Shown here: positions 8,741 through 16,326 of the stretch, one piece after another
Layout: each line of letters starts with the position of its first letter
Position numbering within the stretch: position 1 is the stretch's first letter
DNA from: CAYHGV01 sp964356135
GTDB lineage: Bacteria; Hydrothermota; Tepidihabitantia; CAYHGV01
Length of the DNA: 43,834 nucleotides
Direction: 5' to 3'
Assembly: GCA_964356135.1 (NCBI GenBank)
Contig: CAYHGV010000007.1
Coordinates: forward strand, 1-43,834
The notes under the pieces: generated by a model
What the model was told of the DNA's origin: nothing
Databases searched by the model: none
What the model saw: the letters and a program-made list of their open reading frames with translations, nothing else
Translations under genes and position numbers: made by a program

Positions 8741-9634
8741 CTAAAAAAGAAAAATCATTACAACGCCGATGAACGCAATGACCGTCCCGACGATTGCCAT
8801 CCAGGTTATTTTTTCTTTGAAGAGCCAGTGCGAAACCGGAATTAAAATTATCGGCGGCAAAGCCATCAGGGTTGAAGCGATGCCGATATAACTATGCTGA
8901 ACGGCGATGAGCGACAGCCAGACCCCCAAAAACGGTCCGGACAGAGCGCCGGCCACCATTGTCAAGCTTGCTTTGGTGTTGACGAGTTTCTTAAAGCTCT
9001 CGGTAAATTTTCCGCCGACCAAGGGAAAAATCCAGAGAATGACGGTTGCCGCGAGAATCCTGATGATGTTGCCGGAGAGAGCCGAGAAATTGCCGCTCAA
9101 ACCGATTTTCGAAACCAAGAGCCCCACCGCCTGACAGATCGCCGCGCCCACGCCACAGAGCACGCCGTCGACATAATGACCCCGTGCTACCTGCCCGTTG
9201 TGCCGCTCAAAAATTACCGCGCTCACCCCGCCGAGAGTGATGACAATCGCCACAATCTCGGTCAGCCGCAATGTCTCATGGAGAAAAATCCAGGCGGCGA
9301 TTGCTCCAAAGACCGGACCAAGCGACATTAAGAGCATGGTCAGCCGCGGTCCGATTAACACCAGCGAGCGAAACAGGAGCGTATCGCCGATCGCGAAACC
9401 GACGAGGCCGGAGAGACCGAACCAGAACCAGCGAACTCCCGTCGCATCAACCGGCAGCAATCGGTGGTAAAAAATCAAATGAACGACCATCAAGAGCACT
9501 AACGCCAAGGCAAGCCGCAAACGGTTGACGACGTTGGCGCCGATCAGCCGTGACGAAATTGTAAACGACACCGAGCTCGCCGACCAGCACAACGAAGTGC
9601 CTAACGCTGCAAGCTCTCCCCAGTAGCCGATCAA
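8741..9634 (-). CDS. EamA-family (DMT) transporter
   Basis: 297 residues, about ten hydrophobic segments arranged as two EamA repeats. The first repeat has GELAALGTSLCWSASSVSF and the Pro/Gly-rich GLVGFAIGDTLLFRSL; each half ends in a motif such as FGAIAAWIFLHETLRLTEI and MALPPIILIPVSHWLFKEK. The start is TTG with GAGGT upstream. DMT proteins export or import small metabolites and the substrate cannot be read from sequence. It is convergent with the polyferredoxin gene with only 30 bp between stops. Confidence 0.85.
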   Translation of the reverse strand: MIGYWGELAALGTSLCWSASSVSFTISSRLIGANVVNRLRLALALVLLMVVHLIFYHRLLPVDATGVRWFWFGLSGLVGFAIGDTLLFRSLVLIGPRLTMLLMSLGPVFGAIAAWIFLHETLRLTEIVAIVITLGGVSAVIFERHNGQVARGHYVDGVLCGVGAAICQAVGLLVSKIGLSGNFSALSGNIIRILAATVILWIFPLVGGKFTESFKKLVNTKASLTMVAGALSGPFLGVWLSLIAVQHSYIGIASTLMALPPIILIPVSHWLFKEKITWMAIVGTVIAFIGVVMIFLF

Positions 9635-9699
9635 ATGGACCTCGTTTGCAGTTTATTCATCCTGCTCGATTCTAATGAAATTTTTAAAAGTTGCAATCG

Positions 9700-10060
9700 C
9701 AAAAAAACACAAGAAATGGTTAACTGGTGAATGGTTAAATCAACCACTGAAGACACAGAGAATTAAAACATTTGATGCGAAGCATAGATTGACCAACGGG
9801 AAATCAACCACAGATTAACTCGGATATACCCAAATTAAGAATTGATTAAACCACGGAAGACACGGAGGACGAGGAAAAAACCGAAAAACATCAACCATAG
9901 ATGGCGGATGAATACAGATTAAGAATTATAACCACGAATGGACACGAAGAAAGAACTAATTTAACCACCAGGACGCAGACCATATCCTGTATCTTGCACC
10001 TTGTATCTTCCATCCTCTTTCCTGCATCCTGTATCCTGTCTGCTCTATCCTGCCTCCTCA
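9700..10060. repeat. Intergenic repeat tract: ACCAC-type repeats followed by pyrimidine-rich tract
   Basis: This 480-bp gap holds no convincing gene. At least six direct copies of an ACCAC theme occur (near 9738 ACCACTGAAGACACAGAG, 9789 ACCACAGATTAACTCGG, 9852 CCACGGAAGACACGGAGG, 9931 CCACGAATGGACACGAAG, 9965 ACCACCAGGACGCAG and a decayed one near 9894). A T/C-rich stretch (about 9980-10060) follows, in which ATCCTG-like hexamers recur. The same ACCAC theme is found at other gaps in the window. Confidence 0.7.
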
Positions 10061-10068
10061 TAAACCTC

Positions 10069-10096
10069 TTGACAATTCCCGCATCTCACCTATAAG
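10069..10096 (+). promoter_or_regulatory. Promoter of the VOC gene
   Basis: TTGACA (10069-10074), 16-bp spacer, TATAAG (10091-10096). A Shine-Dalgarno AAGGAGG at about 10104-10110 precedes the ATG at 10115, so this mRNA has a short leader. Confidence 0.65.
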
Positions 10097-10114
10097 TTCC
10101 TATAAGGAGGCAGT

Positions 10115-10525
10115 ATGAAAAACATCATATGTCATTTCGAAATCCCGACTCTTGACTTTCAAAAAAGCCGGGACTTCTATACCCAACTATTCAAATGGAA
10201 GATTAAAGCATGGGGCACCGATTATTGGCTCGTCAATACTGGCAGCAAAGAGGACCGTGGCGGAATCATGCTGAGCAAACCAGAGGAATTCAAACCGGGA
10301 ATAGATGTCTATGTGCTGGTTAAAAGCATCGATGAGACCCTGGTGAAGGTCGAGTCCGCAGGCGGGAAAACCTTTGTCGGCAAGACTGAAATTCCCAAAA
10401 CGGGTTGGTTTGCCATACTATCCGACCCCGAGGGCAGCTCCTTCGGCATCTTTGAGGCTCTGAAAAAACCGAAGCCGAAAAAGGCTAAACCTAAAATCAA
10501 AAAGAAACGGCGAATAAAACGCTGA
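10115..10525 (+). CDS. VOC (glyoxalase/bleomycin-resistance fold) protein with basic tail
   Basis: 136 residues. Residues 1-115 match the VOC fold: ICHFEIPTLDFQKSRDFYTQLFKWK at the start, GGIMLSKPEEFKPG in the middle and GWFAILSDPEGSSFGIFEA at the end, the usual DPxG motif. VOC proteins bind metals or small ligands and range from dioxygenases to antibiotic-binding proteins; the ligand is not readable here. The last 20 residues are nearly all Lys, Arg and Pro, an uncommon extension that could bind nucleic acid or acidic surfaces. ATG with AAGGAGG. A strong hairpin follows the gene. Confidence 0.8.
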   Translation: MKNIICHFEIPTLDFQKSRDFYTQLFKWKIKAWGTDYWLVNTGSKEDRGGIMLSKPEEFKPGIDVYVLVKSIDETLVKVESAGGKTFVGKTEIPKTGWFAILSDPEGSSFGIFEALKKPKPKKAKPKIKKKRRIKR

Positions 10526-10541
10526 AATCGGTGTATATCTG

Positions 10542-10579
10542 TAAAGCAAAGGGGAGGAATAAACCTCCCCTTTGCTTTA
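10542..10579. terminator. Perfect hairpin between VOC and PQQ-propeller genes
   Basis: TAAAGCAAAGGGGAGG (10542-10557), loop AATAAA, and the exact complement at 10564-10579 give a 16-bp perfect stem. No T-run follows, so it is either a terminator of unusual form or an mRNA processing/attenuation hairpin. The next gene's Shine-Dalgarno begins only a few bases after the stem. Confidence 0.6.
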
Positions 10580-10595
10580 AACAAGGAGGTTTAGA

Positions 10596-11996
10596 ATGGT
10601 TAAACGGTTAGGTTTATCAATCGCACTGGTAGCTATTACCCTCATCGCCCAGGAGCAGACGATTCAGCTGCAGGAAAAGATAAGCCCAATGGGCAGGGGA
10701 ACCAGCCAGCTCCAGCAGCTTAATCTTCCGGACGGACGCAAAGGCTGGAAATTGACCTTACCCGAACAGCGCCCGCTTGCCACGCCGGCTTTAGAGGACG
10801 GACTGTTGTTTGTTGGCGGCGGCTTCGGCAGCTATGAGTTTTATGCGCTTGATGCCCGGACCGGCAAGCAGATCTGGCAGTTCCATACCGGTGACGACGG
10901 TCCGACTGCCGCAGTCGTTAAACGGGGGTACGTCGTCTTTAATACCGAGAGCTGCATCCTCTATGTCCTTCGAGCAAAAACCGGCGAAGTCGTCTGGCAG
11001 AAATGGCTCGGCGATCCGTTGATGAACCAGCCGGCAGTGGAAGGCGATAGGGTCTATATGGCATATCCCGGCGGAGATGGAAACCATTACCTCATCTGCC
11101 TCGGTCTTACGGACGGCACCGAAATATGGAAGGTCCCGATCGCCGGTGACCTCATCTCCGCACCGGTGATTGATAAAAACTCGGTCTATATCACCACCTT
11201 GGAAGGCTCGGTCTATCGCTTTGACTCCCAAACCGGAAAAAGCCTCTGGTCGGAAAAGAAGAATGCCACCAGCGCACCTTTTATCTGGAATGACCAGGTT
11301 TTTGTCAGTCTTCGGAGCGAAGCCGACTCCGTTACGCCCGATAAACAAGTTGTCAAACAGCAGTTCGAAGGACTGGGGAGTCTTGCGAACTCATCCGGCC
11401 AATTAACCCAGAAGAAACTCTGGGTTGAGCAACGCGCCGACTATCTGGTGTATGACCCCAACACCCGGTATGCCCAGGAGCAGAAAGCCAAGGATGCAAG
11501 TGTCGGATTTGCCGCCGCTCCACCGAGCGCTAAGTTAGAGCAGGCCCAAGGAAATTTGGGTGTTGCAACCGTTGCCGGAACCTGGGAATACCAGGGCTCA
11601 CGACCGGCGATTATCAATGACCGGCTCTATTCGGCGATGGGCGATAACCTCCAGAGCCTGGACGCGAAAACCGGTAAAAATTACTGGACCCAATCCTATA
11701 AAACCGACCGGAATCTGGGCAATCGCGGTCTCACCCCTCCTTCGCTTACTAAAGATAAAATTTTTATCGGTACGATTAGCGGAGAAATGCTCTGCTACAA
11801 TGCCAGTGATGGCAAGCTCCTCTGGAGCTACAATGTCGGCGAGCCGATTCGTTTTCAGCCTGCGATCTACAAAGGGTATGTTTATTGCACTACCGACCAG
11901 GGCAATATCTACTGCATCCAAACCACCGACCCGGCCGACGACGGCTGGCATATGTGGGGCGGCAACGCCGCCCATAACGGGCTGAATGAGGAGTGA
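10596..11996 (+). CDS. Secreted PQQ-like (BamB-type) beta-propeller protein
   Basis: 466 residues with a signal peptide (VKRLGLSIALVAITLIAQ). Repeats of the PQQ-enzyme type recur: LDARTGKQIWQFHTGDDG, LRAKTGEVVWQKWLGD, FDSQTGKSLWSEKKN, LDAKTGKNYWTQSYK and YNASDGKLLWSYNVGEP. Each has the (A/S)xxGxxxW signature. The C-terminus ends with the common WHMWGGNAAHNG tail. Catalytic PQQ-dehydrogenase residues are not evident, so a binding or assembly-factor role is more likely than an enzyme. ATG with AAGGAGG 6-7 nt upstream, just after the 16-bp hairpin. Confidence 0.83.
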   Translation: MVKRLGLSIALVAITLIAQEQTIQLQEKISPMGRGTSQLQQLNLPDGRKGWKLTLPEQRPLATPALEDGLLFVGGGFGSYEFYALDARTGKQIWQFHTGDDGPTAAVVKRGYVVFNTESCILYVLRAKTGEVVWQKWLGDPLMNQPAVEGDRVYMAYPGGDGNHYLICLGLTDGTEIWKVPIAGDLISAPVIDKNSVYITTLEGSVYRFDSQTGKSLWSEKKNATSAPFIWNDQVFVSLRSEADSVTPDKQVVKQQFEGLGSLANSSGQLTQKKLWVEQRADYLVYDPNTRYAQEQKAKDASVGFAAAPPSAKLEQAQGNLGVATVAGTWEYQGSRPAIINDRLYSAMGDNLQSLDAKTGKNYWTQSYKTDRNLGNRGLTPPSLTKDKIFIGTISGEMLCYNASDGKLLWSYNVGEPIRFQPAIYKGYVYCTTDQGNIYCIQTTDPADDGWHMWGGNAAHNGLNEE

Positions 11997-12019
11997 TTAG
12001 TAAAAGATACCTACGGCTA

Positions 12020-12047
12020 TTGACGAAAAGGGAAGATAAACTATAGT
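12020..12047 (+). promoter_or_regulatory. Promoter-like boxes before a 35-codon ORF
   Basis: TTGACG (12020-12025), 16-bp spacer, TATAGT (12042-12047), in the gap after the PQQ gene. It has the same architecture as the other promoters in this window. Confidence 0.5.
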
Positions 12048-12052
12048 GAACT

Positions 12053-12160
12053 ATGGCACACGGGTATATGCCTATGGAGTTCGTCGCTACTCCCAAAACA
12101 AGAGCTAACCCGAACTTCGGCCACCCCGCCCCCATAATCCAAAATGCGAAGCTCGGATAG
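12053..12160 (+). CDS. Possible leaderless 35-residue ORF
   Basis: An ATG lies 5 nt after the -10 box described at 12042-12047 and opens a 35-codon frame ending in TAG. The peptide begins MAHGYMPMEFVATPKTR and ends PIIQNAKLG; it has no signal peptide or recognised motif. The spacing fits the leaderless promoter/start pattern seen before other genes here. It may instead be a leader peptide, a small RNA, or chance. The EamA/His-tail gene starts 72 bp downstream. Confidence 0.3.
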   Translation: MAHGYMPMEFVATPKTRANPNFGHPAPIIQNAKLG

Positions 12161-12232
12161 AATTAAATTAAATAAATCGTCAGGATACAGTACCCCCCTA
12201 CAAATCAACAAATCAATAAAAAGGTAATATAA

Positions 12233-13303
12233 TTGGAAAAGAAGCCGTTGCTATTCATCGTCCTGTCTGCTTCCTTATTTGGCCTGAGCACGCCATTCGC
12301 CAAGTTACTTACAAAAGACATTCCACCAATAGCGTTGGCTGGACTTCTCTACCTTGGTGCATTTGCAGGTCTTTCTCTCTATTCTATCGGGAAAAAAATA
12401 AGAACGACTCACCCTGATAAAAAGGCAACCCCCTTGGAAAGAAAGGATTTTCCCTGGTTTGTTGGTGCAGTTCTGAGCGGGGGCATAATCGGTCCAATCG
12501 CGATGATGATCGGATTGACCATCGTTTCTGGTTTCTCCGCTTCGTTACTCCTCAATTTGGAAGGGCTTGCGACGGCTGTGATTGCGGTCTTCTTATTCAA
12601 GGAAAATGCCGGAAAACGATTATGGTTGGCATTGGTATGTATGACCATCGCCGGGATATTTTTAACCTGGGACACTAATCAAAGTAAGTTCAGCGTTGCT
12701 GGTCCGTTATTGATTATCTTTGCAATGGTATGCTGGGGAATAGACAACAATCTCACTCGCAACATTTCCGATAAAGACCCGGTCCAGATTGCCCGAATAA
12801 AAGGTTTTGCTGCCGGGACCGTTTCTCTTTCCCTCGCAATCCTTTTAGGAAAGAAAATTTCACTCGACATTACGATTGTATTCGCTCTCCTCCTGGGAGC
12901 ATTCAGCTACGGTATTAGTCTGGTATTTTTCATCAAAGCACTTACGAGATTGGGCTCTTCCAGAACCGGGGTATTCTTTAGTTTCGCTCCTTTAATTGGT
13001 GCGATCGTCTCACTCATCATACTGAGAGAATGGATCGGATGGGTGATGTTCCCAGCAGCGGCATTCATGATAATCGGTATATGGCTAATCAGCAGTGAAA
13101 AACACTCACATGTGCACCTTCATAAACCAATAACCCACACCCATTCACACAATCATTGTGATATGCATCATCAGCACAGCCATTTGGGAACTTTTCCTGA
13201 GCCCCATAGTCATGAACACATTCACAGTGAAAGAACTCATATCCATGTCCATTGGCCCGATACCCACCATAGGCATGAGCACGGAAACCACAATGAAGAA
13301 TAG
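12233..13303 (+). CDS. EamA (DMT) transporter with His-rich C-terminal tail
   Basis: 356 residues. Residues 1-285 are a two-repeat EamA transporter with about ten transmembrane segments (FGLSTPFAKLLTKDIPPIAL at the start of repeat 1, VCWGIDNNLTRNISDKDPVQ at the start of repeat 2). The last about 68 residues contain 24 histidines in HxH-style runs such as HTHSHNHCDMHHQHSH, plus acidic residues. Such tails bind Ni2+, Zn2+ or Co2+ in metal transporters and chaperones. A metal-related substrate or metal-sensing is inferred from the tail only. The start is TTG (12233) with AAAGGT upstream; no nearby ATG exists. Confidence 0.85.
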   Translation: MEKKPLLFIVLSASLFGLSTPFAKLLTKDIPPIALAGLLYLGAFAGLSLYSIGKKIRTTHPDKKATPLERKDFPWFVGAVLSGGIIGPIAMMIGLTIVSGFSASLLLNLEGLATAVIAVFLFKENAGKRLWLALVCMTIAGIFLTWDTNQSKFSVAGPLLIIFAMVCWGIDNNLTRNISDKDPVQIARIKGFAAGTVSLSLAILLGKKISLDITIVFALLLGAFSYGISLVFFIKALTRLGSSRTGVFFSFAPLIGAIVSLIILREWIGWVMFPAAAFMIIGIWLISSEKHSHVHLHKPITHTHSHNHCDMHHQHSHLGTFPEPHSHEHIHSERTHIHVHWPDTHHRHEHGNHNEE

Positions 13304-13382
13304 ACAGCGCATAACGACAGATGATCAATCGCCGTCGGCACCTTCTTTTATAGTCAAAAAGTTAAAAGATTATTGCCCCCTC

Positions 13383-13410
13383 TTGATTTGTGCCGCTTAG
13401 AGATTATAAT
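13383..13410 (+). promoter_or_regulatory. Leaderless-type promoter of the small-protein/nucleotidyltransferase pair
   Basis: TTGATT (13383-13388), 16-bp spacer, perfect TATAAT (13405-13410). The ATG at 13419 follows after 8 nt, so the transcript would begin at or next to the start codon. Confidence 0.65.
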
Positions 13411-13418
13411 ATTTTACT

Positions 13419-13616
13419 ATGCGAAAACATAAGACTTATATTTTAAAGGTTAAAAAGTCCAAACCCAAAAAAGAGTTACGATTCGAAATTGATTTTCAAT
13501 TGTCTTTGACTACCCAAGAGCGATTTGAAATGATGTTTCGAAGGTCCAACCAGATTAAAGAGATATTAATCCGAAATGGCTATCGAAAACCTTTTGAAAT
13601 TATTAAAAGAACATAA
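13419..13616 (+). CDS. Small basic protein paired with nucleotidyltransferase
   Basis: 65 residues, Lys/Arg-rich. It has a central SLTTQERFEMMFRRSNQIKE helix and a C-terminal GYRKPFEIIKRT. I recall similar small proteins next to nucleotidyltransferases in other bacteria but cannot verify this here. It overlaps the nucleotidyltransferase gene by 41 bp in another frame, which indicates tight co-translation, and it has its own leaderless promoter. The arrangement is reminiscent of MNT-type toxin-antitoxin or AbiE-like modules; that function is inference. Confidence 0.65.
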   Translation: MRKHKTYILKVKKSKPKKELRFEIDFQLSLTTQERFEMMFRRSNQIKEILIRNGYRKPFEIIKRT

Positions 13617-14022
13617 GGTCCGGTTTGTAATTATCGGCGCCGCAGCATTTCCGGTCCACGGCTACTCTCGTGCCACCATGGACACCGATTTGTTTATTGA
13701 GCCAACCGAAGGTAATGCCGTTCGGTGTTTGGAGGCATTAAAGGAATATGGTTACGACACAACCGATATTTCCGTACGAGACCTCCTGGCCAAAAAAGTT
13801 CTTATACGGCAGTATTTAGTTGAAATTGACATCCATCCGTTTGTTGTTGGTGTGAATTTCGGAGAAATCTGGCGACATAAAGTAAAAGAAAAAATTGGAA
13901 AAACCGAGGTTTATTTTGCCAGCTTGGATGATTTAATAAAAATGAAAAAAGCTGTAAAACGGCAAAAAGACAAAGAAGACTTAAAAATCCTTAAGGAATT
14001 AAAGAGAAGAAAGAATAGGTAG
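13576..14022 (+). CDS. AbiEii/MNT-like nucleotidyltransferase
   Basis: 148 residues. The N-terminal nucleotidyltransferase core is clear: FVIIGAAAFPVHGYSRATMD carries the G-x-A...HG-x-x-R motif, followed by catalytic-type D36-x-D38 (MDTDLF). A third acidic residue lies in YLVEIDIHPF. The C-terminus (LDDLIKMKKAVKRQKDKEDL) matches the helical end typical of DUF6036/AbiEii-like proteins. It probably transfers nucleotides to an RNA or protein target; some relatives are toxins. It overlaps the 65-residue partner by 41 bp. Confidence 0.78.
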   Translation: MAIENLLKLLKEHKVRFVIIGAAAFPVHGYSRATMDTDLFIEPTEGNAVRCLEALKEYGYDTTDISVRDLLAKKVLIRQYLVEIDIHPFVVGVNFGEIWRHKVKEKIGKTEVYFASLDDLIKMKKAVKRQKDKEDLKILKELKRRKNR

Positions 14023-14083
14023 GAACCTGTGGGAAAATCTTTTGCAATTTTTAAGAAACCGTATGGTTAAAATAATACAGAAT

Positions 14084-15004
14084 ATGACAAGGGTATACGG
14101 TCCGGTTCCCTCCCGTCGGTTGGGCTATTCGTTAGGTGTCGATCTCCTGCCCTACAAAACCTGTTCCTTTGACTGCATTTACTGCCAGTTAGGCAGAACG
14201 ACCGATAAAACCGTTACGCGAAAACCCTATCTGCCGACCGCGGAGATACTCAAACAAATAAAAGCCGCGGTCAAAACCAAAACCCGAATCGACCATATCA
14301 GTTTTTCCGGCTCAGGTGAACCGACGCTCAATTCCCGAATCGGCTATCTCATAAAAGAAATTAAGAAATTCACCGACATTCCGATTGCGGTTCTGACCAA
14401 CGGCTCACTGTTATTCCGAAACGATGTTCAGCGAGCACTGCTGTCTGCCGATCTCGTCCTCCCGACCTTCGATGCCGCCAGCCGGAAGACTCTCGACCGG
14501 GTCAATCGCCCTCACGCTGCCCTGACCATCGCCGAGATCGCCGACGGGCTTATCGAATTCCGAAAAAGATATCGCGGGAAAATCTGGCTCGAAATAATGC
14601 TCGTCAAAGGCATCAACGATTCGGTAACCGAACTAAAAAAACTGAAACTCATCGTTGATAAGATAAAGCCGGATAAAATTCATCTGAATACGGTGGTTCG
14701 CCCGCCGGCCGAGCGTTTCGCCCTTCCCCTCGCTCCGGGAAAATTATTGAAGATCCAAAAACTCTTTGGTAAGAACTGTGAAGTTGTCGCCGAATTCAAT
14801 CGAGCCAAAGCTCAATCCTTGGGCTCCGATAGTGCGGAAAGAATCGTAATGATTGTTTCACGACGGCCGGTCACCGCGCGCGATATCGGACACTCGTTAG
14901 GCCTGCACCAAAACGAAGCGATAAAATATCTCAACCAATTACTGAAAGCAAATAAAATTAAAACGGTTACGCATCACGGCAAGCGCTATTACGAACCGAA
15001 GTAA
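14084..15004 (+). CDS. Radical SAM protein with C-terminal winged helix
   Basis: I chose ATG 14084 because family members (COG0731-like) start just before the conserved YGPVPSRRLG; in-frame starts at 14042 (TTG) and 14063 (ATG) are possible and none has a clear Shine-Dalgarno. The cluster motif is C27-x3-C31-x2-C34 (CSFDCIYC). SFSGSGEPTLN is the glycine-rich SAM-binding motif, followed by VLTNGSLL and LPTFDAA. The last about 60 residues resemble a winged helix (TARDIGHSLGLHQNEAIKYL). The substrate is not known for this family. Confidence 0.82.
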   Translation: MTRVYGPVPSRRLGYSLGVDLLPYKTCSFDCIYCQLGRTTDKTVTRKPYLPTAEILKQIKAAVKTKTRIDHISFSGSGEPTLNSRIGYLIKEIKKFTDIPIAVLTNGSLLFRNDVQRALLSADLVLPTFDAASRKTLDRVNRPHAALTIAEIADGLIEFRKRYRGKIWLEIMLVKGINDSVTELKKLKLIVDKIKPDKIHLNTVVRPPAERFALPLAPGKLLKIQKLFGKNCEVVAEFNRAKAQSLGSDSAERIVMIVSRRPVTARDIGHSLGLHQNEAIKYLNQLLKANKIKTVTHHGKRYYEPK

Positions 15005-15019
15005 GGAACACGGAGAAAT

Positions 15020-15049
15020 GCGGATTCGCCTCGAAACGAGGCGCTCCGC
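15020..15049. repeat. Strong hairpin after radical SAM gene
   Basis: CGCCTCG-AAA-CGAGGCG flanked by GCGGA / TCCGC gives a 7-bp plus 5-bp stem. No T-run follows. It lies in a 235-bp non-coding gap that also holds the terminator at 15205-15233. Confidence 0.6.
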
Positions 15050-15204
15050 TCGACACGGATTCCAGCGGATGGGCACCAAACTCCACCTCTTCGTTTCTAA
15101 CAGGCAGTAGTTTCATTTTCAAGCTCCGGTTCTATCATTTAATTTTGAATTAAATTTATCCTGCGCATTGACAATTTTCTGTCTTGGAGTGGGAGAAAAA
15201 AATC

Positions 15205-15233
15205 GGAGCGGGAGGAAATTTCCCTCCCGCTCC
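15205..15233 (-). terminator. Intrinsic terminator of the LVIVD lipoprotein gene
   Basis: 11-bp perfect stem GGAGCGGGAGG / CCTCCCGCTCC with a 7-nt loop. On the minus strand it is followed by GATTTTTTT, a proper U-tract. It lies 6 bp past the stop of the gene at 15240. Confidence 0.85.
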
Positions 15234-15239
15234 TGCGGC

Positions 15240-16262
15240 TTATCGCTTGATATAAACGATGCTTAAGATCTGTTCGCCATTATCCGCCAAGTAGGCGTAG
15301 TTACCCGACACCCAGACACCGTGAATACTCGGTCCCTGGATTGTCCCCGGTATATCAGGACTCAGGAGTGAATCGACGAGGGTAATGTTTGCCGGATCCG
15401 AAACATCAAATACCGCGAATCCAAACCACCCATGACCAACATAGGCGGTCGTGCCGACAATGTAGCTGTCATAAAAAACATCGGCATCGGCATAGACATC
15501 GAGCTCCCGGGTAGTATCGGGCTGGCTGATATCGAGAGTGATGAAACCAGCGCCCCAATCCGAGTAGTAAAGAGTATTACCCGAGATCGTCACCCCTAAT
15601 CCCCAGGGTTCATGGCCGGCTGTGCCTGGATTGTAGTAGGTGCTCTTGAGAATCGGATTAGTAGGGGTGCTGACATCAAATACATGGAGATTGCCTTCGC
15701 CATCGCCGGCATAGACCCGGTTCGATTGATAGGCGATACTGCTCAAGGTTAAACCGCTGAGGGTATCGGCTTTCACCAGACTCGGTGAAGCGGGATTGGT
15801 GACATCGAGGATGACGAGCACGCCTTTGGAACCGGCACTGCCCCCCAGATAGACGTAATTGCCGTTGATTGCAACTCCATTCGTAAAGTAGTTCGGATAT
15901 TCGCCGACTTTCGACGGATGAGCGGGATCACTAAGGGAAGCGATAACCAATCCCCCCTGCTGGTCGGCAATATAGGCATGGTTATTAGCAATAACCAGGT
16001 CCCATGCCCTACCATCGGTATCAAGACTGTCCACCTTGGTCGGATGAGACGGATCGGAAACATCGAAGGCATAGAGGCCGTGTTCTTTACCGCAGACATA
16101 GGCATAGTTGCCGTTCACCGCAATGTCCTCCGCATAGGTCGCAGTCGCATAGCCGACCAGGTCGCCGAAGGTATGGGTTCCGTTATCACCGTCTTTTTGT
16201 GGACAGGCAATGAGCAATAGTACCGCGACTATTGGAATAATCGTCTTTAACGTTTTCTTCAT
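15240..16262 (-). CDS. LVIVD-repeat beta-propeller lipoprotein
   Basis: 340 residues. The signal peptide ends in LLLIAC, a good lipobox, so a lipid-anchored protein is predicted. The body has LVIVD-type repeats: YAFDVSDPSHPTKVDSLDT, VIASLSDPAHPSKVGEYP, VILDVTNPASPSLVKADT, HVFDVSTPTNPILKSTY and AVFDVSDPANITLVDSL, each preceded by a (G)NYAY(V/L) strand. This is a surface or periplasmic propeller of unknown ligand. The start ATG has AGGAGG. It follows the 141-residue gene with a 64-bp gap, probably from the same promoter, and ends at a strong terminator. Confidence 0.85.
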   Translation of the reverse strand: MKKTLKTIIPIVAVLLLIACPQKDGDNGTHTFGDLVGYATATYAEDIAVNGNYAYVCGKEHGLYAFDVSDPSHPTKVDSLDTDGRAWDLVIANNHAYIADQQGGLVIASLSDPAHPSKVGEYPNYFTNGVAINGNYVYLGGSAGSKGVLVILDVTNPASPSLVKADTLSGLTLSSIAYQSNRVYAGDGEGNLHVFDVSTPTNPILKSTYYNPGTAGHEPWGLGVTISGNTLYYSDWGAGFITLDISQPDTTRELDVYADADVFYDSYIVGTTAYVGHGWFGFAVFDVSDPANITLVDSLLSPDIPGTIQGPSIHGVWVSGNYAYLADNGEQILSIVYIKR

Positions 16263-16326
16263 TTGACCTCCTTGAGGTTAGTGAGCGAACTCGGTTATTT
16301 TGAAGTTTGCACCCTTTTTCGGATGC

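Noticed and set aside
9700..9970. Possible CRISPR array (repeated ACCAC units)
   Set aside because: Units are degenerate and unevenly spaced, and no cas genes are nearby.
9901..10095. 64-codon plus-strand frame
   Set aside because: Lies in the ACCAC and CT-rich repeat tract; low-complexity translation and no SD.
10542..10579. Riboswitch upstream of the PQQ gene
   Set aside because: It is only a simple perfect stem-loop; no aptamer-like multi-stem structure is visible.
10791..11348. 185-codon minus-strand frame
   Set aside because: Antisense shadow of the PQQ-propeller gene, which shows regular repeats and a signal peptide.
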